DNA from: Bog-473 sp963742035
GTDB lineage: Bacteria; Actinomycetota; Acidimicrobiia; Acidimicrobiales; RAAP-2
Length of the DNA: 64,000 nt
Assembly (NCBI GenBank): GCA_963742035.1
Contig: CAVUKH010000001.1
Span: forward strand, 744,001-808,000
Direction: 5' to 3'
Shown here piece after piece: positions 1 through 8,529 of this stretch (position 1 is its first letter; every line of letters starts with the position of its first letter). The position numbers and the translations under genes are program-made. Under the pieces are notes generated by a model. The model was given only the letters and a program-made list of their open reading frames with translations, searched no databases and had not been told where the DNA came from.

Positions 1-771
1 CGGGATGTCCTTCGCGCGCTCCCAGTTGGCGTCCATGTTGCGGTAGAAGCTGCACGGGCCGAAGAATCCACCCTTCTCGAAGGCGGCGGCGTAGACGTCG
101 ATGTCGGCTTCGCTGATCCAGCCGGGCAGGACGTCGGGCGCCGGTGTGAGTATGTCCTGGAAACGCGTCCCTTCCCGCGGTGCGGCCGAGACGAGCGGGC
201 CCGCGTTGGCCATGCCCTGCGCGCCCGCCGAGTAGAGCATGGTGCGAAGGAAGCGCCGCGGGTCGGCCTCGAACTCCGCCTCGGCCGGCCCGACCGGCTG
301 GAAGTAGAGCATGTAGAAGAACGTGTCGGGGAAGAGCGCCTCGAAGATCTGAATGGGCGGGGCGGGCGCGTTGGAGTAGGGCACGCTCATGTTGTAGATG
401 GAGGAGACCCGCGTGGGGTGCAGGCGGCCCATCTCCCAGACCACCATGGCGCCCCAGTCGTGACCTACGAAGGCGGCCGTGTCGTAGCCGAAGTGGTCGA
501 GCAGGCCGTCGAGATCGCCGGTGAGCTTGTCCGACCCGTAGTCGCTGACCTCTGTCGGGTGCGAACTGCCGCCGTAGCCGCGCAGGTCGGGGGCGTAGGC
601 GCGATAGCCCGCATCGGCCAGCGCGCCGAGCTGGTGACGCCACGAGTACCAGAGCTCCGGGAAGCCGTGGCAGAGCACGACCGGAGGCCCGTCGACGGGG
701 CCCGCCGCCGCGACGTGCAAATCGATCCCGTTGGTCGGCACCTGCTCGTGCGTCACCTCAGCCTCAGCCAT
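1..771 (-). CDS. alpha/beta hydrolase, epoxide hydrolase-like (3' end cut by window)
   Basis: The reverse strand gives 257 residues of an alpha/beta-hydrolase with no stop before the window edge, so the C-terminus, including the catalytic His, is missing. An HGFP oxyanion motif lies at residues 35-38. The nucleophile elbow is VGHDWG, with Asp105 in the nucleophile position, and GYGGSS precedes it. Asp rather than Ser at the elbow fits the epoxide hydrolase/haloalkane dehalogenase branch, and HGFPELWYSW is typical of soluble epoxide hydrolases. The ATG start overlaps the stop of the upstream monooxygenase gene by 8 bases, so the two are probably translationally coupled and act in the same catabolic route. 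The substrate cannot be told from the sequence. Confidence 0.85.
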   Translation of the reverse strand, partial: MAEAEVTHEQVPTNGIDLHVAAAGPVDGPPVVLCHGFPELWYSWRHQLGALADAGYRAYAPDLRGYGGSSHPTEVSDYGSDKLTGDLDGLLDHFGYDTAAFVGHDWGAMVVWEMGRLHPTRVSSIYNMSVPYSNAPAPPIQIFEALFPDTFFYMLYFQPVGPAEAEFEADPRRFLRTMLYSAGAQGMANAGPLVSAAPREGTRFQDILTPAPDVLPGWISEADIDVYAAAFEKGGFFGPCSFYRNMDANWERAKDIP

Positions 772-1975
772 GGGGTGTCACTGGCTCCTCCGTTCTGGCC
801 GCCTTTTCCGCCTTCTCTTCGTGGTGCTTCTGAATGGCCGACATCACGGCGTTGCCGGCCGCGCCGATGAACTCCGGTCGGTTCTCCGCCGCCCAGTCGC
901 GACTCGAGGTCAGCGATGCGGCGGAGTCCTGGAAGCGCGGCGCCACGTAGCGCGCGATGAGCTCGTAGGAATGGCGGGTGGCCGCGGTGTCGGCCCACTC
1001 GTGGCCCATGAGGAGGAAGGTGCCGAAGCCCTTCGACTGATCTTGCAGACGGGCCACCTGCGCGATGGCGTCGTCGACCGTGCCGATGACCGCGAAGCCG
1101 GACGCGTTGAGCGCGTCGACCAGCGACTCGAAGTTCTCGGTGTTGGGGGCGAGCGGCAGGGCGGCCACCCGTTGGAAGTAGTCGACCCATTCCTCCAGCC
1201 CGAAGGCGACGTCGGCCACGGCCTGCTCCTTGGTGTCGGCGATGTGCATGGGTCCGACGAGCCGCCAGTTGTTCCGGTCCACGGTGGTCGAGAACTCGGC
1301 CGCCCGCTCCTCCATGACCTCCCAGTGGATGCCCAGGACGTCGAAGCCGCCGGCAGAGGTGGCCCCGATGGAGAGGAGGCTCGTGCCGAAGCGCCCGGCG
1401 GCCCGCGGCCCGGCCGGGGACACCTGGGCCGCCACCGCGACTTCGGGGAACGGGCGCTGGTAGGGCCGCAACTGCAGCCGGGCTTTGACCAGCTTGAACC
1501 ACTCCGTCTCCATGGAAACGGTCTCACCGGCCAGGAGTCGGAGGATCGCCTCGAGTGACTCTTCCATCATGTCGCGCTGCTTGGCGGGATCGATGCCCAT
1601 CATGAACGCGTCCGAGGGCAGGGCACCCGGGCCGACGCCGAACATGACCCGGCCACGCGTCAGGTGGTCGAGCAGCACCATGCGGTCGGCCAGCATGAAC
1701 GGGTGGTGGTAGGGCAGCGACGAGACACCCGTACCGAGGCGGATGTGCTTGGTGCGCTGCGCGGCGGCGGCGATGAAGACCTCGGGCGACGCGATGATCT
1801 CGTAGCCGGCCGAGTGGTGCTCGCCGAACCACGCCTCGTCGAAGCCGAGCTCGTCGAGATGCTCGACGAGCTGGAGGTCGCGCTCGAGCGCCAAGGTGGG
1901 GTTCTGGCCCACCGGGTGGAACGGGGCCAGGAAGATCCCGAACTTGAGGCGGCCGTCGGCGTCAATCGTCGTCAT
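764..1975 (-). CDS. LLM-class flavin-dependent monooxygenase (luciferase-like)
   Basis: The 403-residue protein begins with a luciferase-like TIM-barrel start (KFGIFLAPFHPVGQNP) and contains WFGEHHSAGYE and IRLGTGVSSLPYHHPF, both typical of bacterial luciferase-like, F420- or FMNH2-dependent monooxygenases. The length is normal for the family. Such enzymes oxidise small organic substrates with reduced flavin or F420; the substrate is unknown here. It is the upstream partner of the epoxide hydrolase-like gene (8-base overlap), and the alcohol dehydrogenase gene lies 39 bases upstream on the same strand. The three probably form one operon for stepwise oxidation of a xenobiotic or lipid-like compound (inference). 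Confidence 0.9.
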   Translation of the reverse strand: MTTIDADGRLKFGIFLAPFHPVGQNPTLALERDLQLVEHLDELGFDEAWFGEHHSAGYEIIASPEVFIAAAAQRTKHIRLGTGVSSLPYHHPFMLADRMVLLDHLTRGRVMFGVGPGALPSDAFMMGIDPAKQRDMMEESLEAILRLLAGETVSMETEWFKLVKARLQLRPYQRPFPEVAVAAQVSPAGPRAAGRFGTSLLSIGATSAGGFDVLGIHWEVMEERAAEFSTTVDRNNWRLVGPMHIADTKEQAVADVAFGLEEWVDYFQRVAALPLAPNTENFESLVDALNASGFAVIGTVDDAIAQVARLQDQSKGFGTFLLMGHEWADTAATRHSYELIARYVAPRFQDSAASLTSSRDWAAENRPEFIGAAGNAVMSAIQKHHEEKAEKAARTEEPVTPHG

Positions 1976-2014
1976 GTTCCTCCAGGGTTGGTGCAGCGGG
2001 AGCGTGCGGCCATG

Positions 2015-3082
2015 TCAGGGTGTCACCAGGATCTTGCCGTGCTCGCCCGGGGTGCGCAGCGTGTCGAAGGCCCCGGGAGCGCCGGCCAGGTCGACCGTCG
2101 AGGTGACCAGCAGGTCCGCCCCGGGCACCCCGTCGGCCAGGCGCCGCAGCGTGGCGGCGAACTCGTCGGGGGTGTAGCCGAAGGAGAACCGCAGCTCCAT
2201 CTCCTTGGTCACCGCCATGAAGGGCTCAATGGTGTCGCTGTGCATGCACACGCCGACCACCACGATGCGGCTGTGCGGCGGGCCCTCCGCGATGAGTGAC
2301 TGGAGCATGCCGGGGACGCCGACGGCCTCGAAGATCACCGGGTCCGGCGCGCTGCCGCCGAGCATCGCCGACCCGATGCGCTCCATGACGGTCCGGGCGA
2401 TCCCGAAGTCGGACCAGCGGTCGTGGGGTGAGCCCTCGGCCGGGTCGATGACCTCGTCGGCCCCGAAGGCCTCGGCCAGCCGGCGTCGGGTGGGGGAGAA
2501 GTCGGCGGCCAGGACGGGTCCATGGCCCCGGCCCTTGAGGGCGGCGATGACCGCGAGCCCCACCGGCCCGCAGCCGACGACGAGACAGGGTTGGCCCGGG
2601 TTGAGGCCGGCCAGTCCCACGGCGTGCTCGCCCACGGCGAGCGGCTCGGTCAGGGCGGCCAGGTCGGTGTCGAGTGCGTCGGGCACCGGCAGCAGCAGCA
2701 GCTCCTGCAGCACCATGTGCTCGGCCAGCGCGCCCGGGTAGGTGTTGGAGTAGCCGATCTGCTCCACGCCGGTCGGTCCCAAAATGATGGGCACCGAGCA
2801 GACGCGGGTCCCGACGGGGAGCGTGCCGGCCGTGTCGGGGCCGTGCTCCACGATCTCCGCGCAGAACTCGTGGCCGAAGATGCAATCGGCGGCCGCATTG
2901 AGGGCGGGGACACCGACGGAGTCCATGAGCCCGGTGAAATGGCCGAAGTCGGCCAGTGCGTGCAGATCGGACCCGCAGATGCCCGCCGAGAGGGAGCGGA
3001 CCACGACGTGGCCCGAGGACGGGACCGGGTCGAGAACCTCGCCGACCACCAGCCGTCCACCCCTGGTCACCGCGGCACGCAT
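2015..3082 (-). CDS. zinc-dependent alcohol dehydrogenase (MDR family)
   Basis: This is a 355-residue medium-chain dehydrogenase. Catalytic-zinc motifs are visible: GICGSDLHAL near the N-terminus and GHEFCAEI after it. The Rossmann motif VVGCGPVGLAVIAALKGRG binds NAD(P). The usual four-cysteine structural-zinc lobe is not evident; the segment after GTRVCSVP has no Cys cluster. The start is placed at the ATG giving MRAAVTRGG. The open frame continues further upstream, but that part is out of family and runs into the divergent SDR gene 57 bases away. It is likely cotranscribed with the monooxygenase and hydrolase downstream. The alcohol substrate is unknown. Confidence 0.88.
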   Translation of the reverse strand: MRAAVTRGGRLVVGEVLDPVPSSGHVVVRSLSAGICGSDLHALADFGHFTGLMDSVGVPALNAAADCIFGHEFCAEIVEHGPDTAGTLPVGTRVCSVPIILGPTGVEQIGYSNTYPGALAEHMVLQELLLLPVPDALDTDLAALTEPLAVGEHAVGLAGLNPGQPCLVVGCGPVGLAVIAALKGRGHGPVLAADFSPTRRRLAEAFGADEVIDPAEGSPHDRWSDFGIARTVMERIGSAMLGGSAPDPVIFEAVGVPGMLQSLIAEGPPHSRIVVVGVCMHSDTIEPFMAVTKEMELRFSFGYTPDEFAATLRRLADGVPGADLLVTSTVDLAGAPGAFDTLRTPGEHGKILVTP

Positions 3083-3139
3083 GGCAGAGCCACCCCCACG
3101 GACGGCGCGGCCGCCCGCATTCGTCGCTACGTTTGCCCG

Positions 3140-3997
3140 GTGAGTTTCACACACGATCCCGCAGGACGCCCGTTCGAGGGGAGCGTCGCCCTGGTGACCG
3201 GGGCGGCCCGTCCCCGCGGTATCGGCCGGGCGACCGCCGTGGCCCTGGCCCGGGGCGGGGCCGACGTGGCCTGCCTCGATATCGCCCGTCCCTACGCCGA
3301 GGCGCCCTTCCACGGCACGGGGAGCGGCGACGACCTCGACGCGCTCGCCGCCGAGCTGCGCGAGCACGACGTGCGGGCGGTCACGGTCCAGGCCGACATC
3401 TCCGACGAGGCCGCGGTGGAGGCGGCGGTCGCCCGGGCCACCGACGAACTGGGGACCATCACGCGGGTGGCGAACGTGGCGGGCGGGAGCGGACCGGGGT
3501 TCGGACTGGGCCCACTGCTCAACGTCCCCGCCGACGAGTTCCGCCGGGTGCTGGACGTCAACGTGGTCGGGACCTGGCTGGTGTCCAAGGCCTGCGCCAC
3601 CCGGATGGTGGAGGCCGGGGTCGGTGGTCGCATCTGCAATGTGTCGAGCCAGGCCGGCAAGCGCGCCTTTCCTTTTCTCGGGGCCTACTGCGCCGCCAAG
3701 TCGGGGGTGATCCTGCTGACCCAGACGATGGCCCTCGAGCTCGGAGGACAGGGCATCGCGGTCAATGCCGTGTGCCCCGGCACGGTGGACACCGACCTCA
3801 TCAACCGGGATGCCATGTTCGAGAACCTGCTGGGAGGCCCCCAGGGGCTGGCCGACTTCATCGCCCGCGAAATCCCGCTCGGGCGCCTGCAGACCGCCGA
3901 CGAGATCGCGGCCGCCATCGTGTGGCTCCTCTCCGACGCCGCCAGTGGCGTCACGGGCGAGGCATTGAACGTGAGCGCCGGGCAGACAATGGTGTAG
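3140..3997 (+). CDS. SDR family oxidoreductase
   Basis: This 285-residue short-chain dehydrogenase/reductase has the cofactor motif VTGAARPRGIGRA near residue 20, NVAGG in the NNAG position, a catalytic Ser in CNVSSQ and the YCAAK catalytic Tyr/Lys. An insertion after the second strand (DIARPYAEAPFHGTGS) resembles that of mycofactocin-coupled SDRs, so a mycofactocin-dependent dehydrogenase is possible, but that assignment is weak. The GTG start lies 57 bases from the divergent alcohol dehydrogenase gene, so the two may share a control region. It begins a three-gene plus-strand operon with the DUF7064-like and phosphotransferase-like genes. Confidence 0.88.
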   Translation: MSFTHDPAGRPFEGSVALVTGAARPRGIGRATAVALARGGADVACLDIARPYAEAPFHGTGSGDDLDALAAELREHDVRAVTVQADISDEAAVEAAVARATDELGTITRVANVAGGSGPGFGLGPLLNVPADEFRRVLDVNVVGTWLVSKACATRMVEAGVGGRICNVSSQAGKRAFPFLGAYCAAKSGVILLTQTMALELGGQGIAVNAVCPGTVDTDLINRDAMFENLLGGPQGLADFIAREIPLGRLQTADEIAAAIVWLLSDAASGVTGEALNVSAGQTMV

Positions 3998-3999
3998 CG

Positions 4000-4998
4000 A
4001 TGCCGATCCTCGAAGCCCGTCACGACCTGGCCCACCCCGTCGAGGGTGACAGCGCCTGGAGCGAGTCCTACTACTTCAACGGGTACGACCCGGGTACGGA
4101 CTCGGGATTCTTCACCCGCATCGGCATCCGGCCCAACGAGGGAACGATGGACGTCGGGATGTCGCTCTGGCTTCCGGGCGGCGAGCTCGGAGAGTACCGC
4201 TGGGTCAAGGAACAGCGCGAGATGGTCGACTCCGTGCTGGAGGTGGGCGCGGTGCGCTACGACATGGTCGAAGCGCTGCAGTCATGGCACCTGAGCATGG
4301 AGGGAGAGGTGCAGGCGCGCCCGTGCGTGCGCGGCGAGACGACGACGCACCCCCTCCCGGTGGCACTCGACGTCCGGTTCGACGCGGTCACGCCCGCCAT
4401 CGGCACCGACGGACAGCCGAGCGGCGGCCCCAGGTCGGCCGAAGCAGCCGCCGCGGCCGGCACCGTGGGCAAGGGGCACCTGGAGCAGGCCGGGCGCTGG
4501 ACGGGCGCGCTCACCGTCGACGGCACGCGCCATGAGTGGCGCGGCGCGCACGGCAACCGGGACCGATCATGGGGCCCGCGCCGCTGGGGTGGTCCGAAGA
4601 TGTGGCGCTGGTTCTCCATCAACATCGGCGATGCCATGCACTTCGGCGGCATCCGTCTCGGCACCGACGCCGGCGACCTGCACCGTGGCTGGGTGTGGGA
4701 CGGCAGCCGGGCCACGTCGGTGGCGGAGTGGCGCCTGCGGACCGAGCTGGCCGACGACGGGGTCACCCAGCGCGTCGTGCACCTCGACGTGGTCGACAAG
4801 TTGGGCCGTGTCTACCCGCTGCGCGGCGACGTCCTGCGGGTGGCGGACATCGGCCGGGCCGGCGGCACCATGGTCAACGAGGGTCTGGCGCGCTGGACCT
4901 ACGAGGACCCCTCCGGGGTGACGCAGACCGGCTATGGGATCGCCGAATACCTGCACCAACTCGACGACGGCGGGAGGCCTGTCGTCCCCGTCACCTAG
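4000..4998 (+). CDS. DUF7064-like / CrtC-like conserved protein
   Basis: The 332-residue soluble protein starts two bases after the SDR stop. It contains a WRGAHGNRDRSWGPRRWGG-type segment near residues 185-203, a signature I associate with DUF7064/DUF7065 proteins distantly related to the hydroxyneurosporene synthase (CrtC) lipocalin-like fold. Such genes often neighbour APH-like phosphotransferases and SDRs in actinobacterial and proteobacterial steroid or lipid catabolism loci, as here. No catalytic role can be assigned from the sequence. The family name is given from memory of the motif, not from a search. Confidence 0.6.
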   Translation: MPILEARHDLAHPVEGDSAWSESYYFNGYDPGTDSGFFTRIGIRPNEGTMDVGMSLWLPGGELGEYRWVKEQREMVDSVLEVGAVRYDMVEALQSWHLSMEGEVQARPCVRGETTTHPLPVALDVRFDAVTPAIGTDGQPSGGPRSAEAAAAAGTVGKGHLEQAGRWTGALTVDGTRHEWRGAHGNRDRSWGPRRWGGPKMWRWFSINIGDAMHFGGIRLGTDAGDLHRGWVWDGSRATSVAEWRLRTELADDGVTQRVVHLDVVDKLGRVYPLRGDVLRVADIGRAGGTMVNEGLARWTYEDPSGVTQTGYGIAEYLHQLDDGGRPVVPVT

Positions 4999-5000
4999 GG

Positions 5001-6365
5001 ATGGCGCCGCCGCACCTGAGCCCGCCGCACCTGAGCAAGGAGGAGCTGGCGACCGCGCTCGGGCGCCGGCTGGGTGGCACGGTGCGCGACCTCCGTCGCC
5101 TGTCGGGCGGCGCCTCACGCGTCACCAGCGCCTTCGACCTCGAGACCACCGGCGGCGGCATGCGCCCGCTCATCCTGCAGATGGACCGCGGTGGCTCCCA
5201 GGAGGGCCGGGCGCGCCTGGAGGGGGCGCTGCTGCGCGCCGCGTCGGCGGCCGGCGTGCCCGTGCCCGATGTCGTCGCGTTGGGCGAGGGCGACGCGCTC
5301 GGGGCCAACTGGATGGTGGTGGAGCGCCTGGAGGGCGAGACCATCCCGCGCCGGATCCTGCGCGACGAGGAATGGGCCACGGCGCGCCGGGTCCTGACCG
5401 GTCAGGCCGGGCGCGCGCTGGCCGCCGTCCACACCATCGATCCGGCCACCCTCGAAGGCCTGCCGGCCGCGGACCCGCTGGGTGACCCGCTGCCTCTCCT
5501 CGACGCGCTGGGCGAGGTCCGGCCGGCACTCGAGCTCGGACTGCGCTGGCTGGCCGCCCATCACCCGGCCGACGGGCCGCGGGTGACCGTCCACGGCGAC
5601 TACCGGTTCGGGAACTTCCTGGTCGGTCCCGACGGGCTGCGCGGTGTCCTCGACTGGGAGCTGGCGCACACCGGCGACCCCGCCGAGGACATCGGCTGGC
5701 TGTGCGCGCCGGCCTGGCGCTTCGGCGGCGAGGGCGAGGTCGGCGGGTTCGGTGCGTTGCCCGAACTGCTGTCCGCCTACCGCGACGGCGGCGGCGAGAC
5801 CGTCACGCCCGAACGCGTGCACTGGTGGCAGGTGTACGCCACGGTGAAATGGGCCGTCATCTGCGCCCTGCAAGCCTCGGCGCACCTCAGCGGTGTCACC
5901 CGCTCTGTCGAGCTGGCCACCATCGGCCGGCGCGTCTGTGAGAGCGAATGGGACCTGTTCGGTCTTTTGGGCACGCCGCCGCCCGCCACGGCCGGGCCCG
6001 ACGCGGCGGACGGCCCGACGGCGCCCTTCGGGCGGCCGACCGCGGGCGAGCTCGTCGAGGCCGTGCGCGAATACCTCGACACCCTGATGGAGCAGAGCAC
6101 GGACGGTGCCCGCTTCGAGGCGCGTGTGGCGCGCAACGCGTTGGGGATCGCCGAACGAGAGCTCCGCTTCGGTCCAGCCGTCAGCGCCGCCCACGCGGTG
6201 CGCCTCTCCCAGCTCGGTTTCGCCGACGACGCCGCGCTCGCCGCCGCACTGCGGTCAGGCGCGCTCGACGACGAGTGGGAGTCGGTGGCACCGCTGCTGG
6301 CCGCATCGGCGCGCGACCAGCTGTTGGTGGCGAATCCGGCCTACTTGCCGCCACCCACCGGGTAG
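5001..6365 (+). CDS. APH-fold phosphotransferase with C-terminal DUF6285-like domain
   Basis: The 454-residue protein has an N-terminal aminoglycoside phosphotransferase/choline kinase-like domain. The catalytic loop HGDYRFGN starts at His198 and the metal-binding LDWE at 217-220. The ACAD10/11-like family phosphorylates hydroxyacyl-CoA or small alcohols more often than drugs. The last ~100 residues, from about GELVEAVREYLD to the end, are helical and match the DUF6285 region often fused to such kinases. It starts two bases after the preceding stop, in an SDR/DUF7064/phosphotransferase operon that looks catabolic. Its 3' end overlaps the convergent exporter gene by 25 bases. Confidence 0.85.
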   Translation: MAPPHLSPPHLSKEELATALGRRLGGTVRDLRRLSGGASRVTSAFDLETTGGGMRPLILQMDRGGSQEGRARLEGALLRAASAAGVPVPDVVALGEGDALGANWMVVERLEGETIPRRILRDEEWATARRVLTGQAGRALAAVHTIDPATLEGLPAADPLGDPLPLLDALGEVRPALELGLRWLAAHHPADGPRVTVHGDYRFGNFLVGPDGLRGVLDWELAHTGDPAEDIGWLCAPAWRFGGEGEVGGFGALPELLSAYRDGGGETVTPERVHWWQVYATVKWAVICALQASAHLSGVTRSVELATIGRRVCESEWDLFGLLGTPPPATAGPDAADGPTAPFGRPTAGELVEAVREYLDTLMEQSTDGARFEARVARNALGIAERELRFGPAVSAAHAVRLSQLGFADDAALAAALRSGALDDEWESVAPLLAASARDQLLVANPAYLPPPTG

Positions 6366-7894
6366 AGCGCAGCTGCGGGCGCTCCTGCCGCTGCCGCTGA
6401 CGCTGCCGCTGCTGGTGCCGCTGCCGGTGCCGCTGCCGGTGCCGCTGCCGCTGCTGGTGCCGGGCTCGGCGCGTGCGGTTCCGCCTCGAGGGAGGCGTCC
6501 GCCACCTCGGCGACCCTGTTGCCGACGCCCTGCAGGAGCGCGCCCGCCAACAGGCTGCAGGCCATCATGAAGATCCAGGCGTGGTGGAAGGCGCGCACGG
6601 CGCCGGCCCCCGTAGAGACGCCGAGGATGGCCACCAGGCCGGCCACCCCGAGCGCGATGCCGATCTGGCGGCTCATGACGTAGAGCGCGGACCCGGTGGC
6701 GAATCGCTCCGGCGGCAACGGCGCGGTGGCGGCACCACCCAGGGAGGGGAGCATGAGCCCGACGCCGATCCCGCTGAGCAGGCTGCCGGGCAGGTAGGCC
6801 CCGGCCCAGTCCGGCGTGACGCCCACATGGGTGATCCACCACAGGCCCCCGGAAGCGAAGAGCAGCGCGCCGGCGGTGCCGACCGCCCGGTGGCCGAAGC
6901 GGGCGCCCAGCAGCCCGCCCGGGAACGCGGTGAGCCCCGCGAGGAGGGGGCCCGGGGCGATCATGAACCCGGCCCGCAGCACGGACTCGTGCCACAGTCC
7001 GGTGAGCAGCAGGACACCGCCCAACACGAGCGCCCCGAAGCCGCCGAAGAAGGCGAGCGAGCTGAGATCGGCCAGCGCCACGGCGCGGTGACGGATCACG
7101 GCCGGCTCAATGATCGGGTTGGGGTGCCGGAGGGAACGCAGCACGAGCCCGGCTCCTGTCACGGCGGCCAGCCCGAAGGCACCGAGGATCCGCCCGCTGG
7201 TCCAGCCCCAGTCGGAGCCCTCGACGATGCCGGCCACCAGGCTGGCCACGGCGACGGTCAGCAGAGCGGCCCCGAGCAGGTCGGACTTCTGGGCATCGGG
7301 GTCCCGCACCTCCTCGAGCGTCCGCACGCCCAGCACGAGTGCCACCAGGGCGAACGGCAGGTTGACGAGGAACACCCAGCGCCAGCTGGCTTGCACCAGC
7401 AACCCGCCGACCGGGGGGCCGAGGGCGGCCGCCGCACCACCGACGGCCGACCAGAGGCCGATGGCCGCGCCCTTGCGCTCGGGACCGAACGCGGGCAGGA
7501 GCAGGCCGAGGGACGTCGGCAGCATGAGCGCCCCGCCGATGGCCTGCAGGACGCGGGCGGCGACGAGGAGACCCAGGGAGGGGGAGATCGCACAAAGGGC
7601 GGAGGCGGTCGTGAAGATGGCCAGCCCGAGCAGGAAGGCTCGCTTCCGACCGGCCCGGTCGGCCCACCGGCCCGCCGGGACCAGGGCGGCGGCGAACACG
7701 ATCGTGTATGCGGACAGCACCCAGGAGAGCGAGCTCAGGCTCTCGCCGTGATAGGTGGCCGAGATGCTGGGAAAGGCGATGTTGACGATGAACAGGTCCA
7801 GCGAGGACAAGAACACCCCGGTCAGGACGATGAGCGCGGTCAGGACAGGCCGGGCCCGACGGCCCGTCGTGGGGATCTCAATCAGTTCTGTCAT
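6341..7894 (-). CDS. DHA2-family MFS multidrug exporter (EmrB/QacA type)
   Basis: This 517-residue polytopic membrane protein has about 14 predicted helices. The family motifs are VNIAFPSIS after helix 1, the motif A-like GRWADRAGRKRAF between helices 2 and 3, and the motif C-like GPPVGGLL. The length and 14-helix pattern fit proton-driven DHA2 drug exporters. I start it at MTELIEIP; an earlier in-frame ATG at 7930 would add only 12 poorly conserved residues and run over the intergenic inverted repeat. The C-terminus is an unusual Ala/Pro tail encoded by a DNA repeat. It is divergent from an HxlR regulator 70 bases away, the likely controller of this exporter. Confidence 0.9.
   Translation of the reverse strand: MTELIEIPTTGRRARPVLTALIVLTGVFLSSLDLFIVNIAFPSISATYHGESLSSLSWVLSAYTIVFAAALVPAGRWADRAGRKRAFLLGLAIFTTASALCAISPSLGLLVAARVLQAIGGALMLPTSLGLLLPAFGPERKGAAIGLWSAVGGAAAALGPPVGGLLVQASWRWVFLVNLPFALVALVLGVRTLEEVRDPDAQKSDLLGAALLTVAVASLVAGIVEGSDWGWTSGRILGAFGLAAVTGAGLVLRSLRHPNPIIEPAVIRHRAVALADLSSLAFFGGFGALVLGGVLLLTGLWHESVLRAGFMIAPGPLLAGLTAFPGGLLGARFGHRAVGTAGALLFASGGLWWITHVGVTPDWAGAYLPGSLLSGIGVGLMLPSLGGAATAPLPPERFATGSALYVMSRQIGIALGVAGLVAILGVSTGAGAVRAFHHAWIFMMACSLLAGALLQGVGNRVAEVADASLEAEPHAPSPAPAAAAAPAAAPAAAPAAAASAAAAGAPAAALYPVGGGK
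6385..6462. repeat. GC-rich hexamer-like repeat (ctgccg/gtgccg) coding an Ala/Pro tail
   Basis: The stretch is a degenerate tandem array of ctgccg, gtgccg and ctgctg units. On the minus strand it encodes the Ala/Pro-rich C-terminal tail of the DHA2 exporter (APAAAPAAAPAAAAS-like). This suggests replication slippage at the 3' end of that gene. Confidence 0.7.
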
Positions 7895-7916
7895 ACAACG
7901 CACTCTAGAGGGGAAA

Positions 7917-7928
7917 GTTTTATGAAAC
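7917..7928. promoter_or_regulatory. short inverted repeat between exporter and HxlR gene
   Basis: GTTT-TATG-AAAC is a perfect 4-base inverted repeat in an AT-rich pocket between the divergent exporter and HxlR genes. Its position suits an operator, but it is too short to be sure. Confidence 0.25.
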
Positions 7929-7964
7929 AACCCACTGTCGAGAATTATTGGTTATGCTGGAGTG

Positions 7965-8486
7965 ATGTTGAAGAGGGACTACCCAACGCAGTATTGCCCC
8001 GTGGCCTCGACGCTCGAGGTCATCGGGGAGCGCTGGACCGTGCTCATCATCCGGGACGTCTTCCTGGGCATCCGCCGCTTCGATGACCTCCAGCGCGACC
8101 TGGGCGTGGCGCGCAACATCCTGCAGGTGCGGCTGGAGCGATTGGTCGAGGAGGGGATTCTGGTCAAGCGCCCCTACCAGGAACGTCCCCTCCGGTCGGA
8201 GTACCGCCTGACCGAGAAGGGCGCCGATCTGTGGCCGGTGCTCGTGGCCATGCTGCAGTGGGGCGACCGTCACGCGCTCGAGGGCGGGGCGCGCCCCATG
8301 ATCCTGCAGCACCGCGGCTGCGGTGGTGAGCTCGACGACCGTCGCCGTTGCCTCACGTGCGGCGCCGACGTGACGGTGACCGAGGCCGTGGCCATCCGGA
8401 CCGGGGCGCGACGCCCGGCGGCCGCGACCGGCACCGCCACGCCGGCGGAGGAGACGCAGCGGTCGAGCACACCCGCGCCGGTCTGA
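7965..8486 (+). CDS. HxlR-family winged-helix transcriptional regulator
   Basis: The protein has 173 residues (174 if the GTG at 7962 is used). The first ~100 residues are a classic HxlR MarR-like winged helix: YCPVASTLEVIGERWTVLII, then RRFDDLQRDLGVARNILQVR and LTEKGADLWPVL. The extra C-terminal ~70 residues contain CGGELDDRRRCLTCGAD, a possible small zinc-ribbon-like segment, followed by a disordered tail. Divergent placement against the DHA2 exporter suggests it represses or induces that gene. No clear ribosome-binding site precedes either start, so a leaderless transcript is possible. Confidence 0.88.
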   Translation: MLKRDYPTQYCPVASTLEVIGERWTVLIIRDVFLGIRRFDDLQRDLGVARNILQVRLERLVEEGILVKRPYQERPLRSEYRLTEKGADLWPVLVAMLQWGDRHALEGGARPMILQHRGCGGELDDRRRCLTCGADVTVTEAVAIRTGARRPAAATGTATPAEETQRSSTPAPV

Positions 8487-8529
8487 GCGGCACGGGCGCG
8501 GCGCCGCCCGCATCGCTACCGTGCTGGGC

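Noticed and set aside
6473..8086. 537-codon open frame on the plus strand opposite the DHA2 exporter
   Set aside because: It is Gly/Arg/Glu/Gln-rich with no family match and mirrors the codon bias of the exporter; a typical GC-rich antisense shadow.
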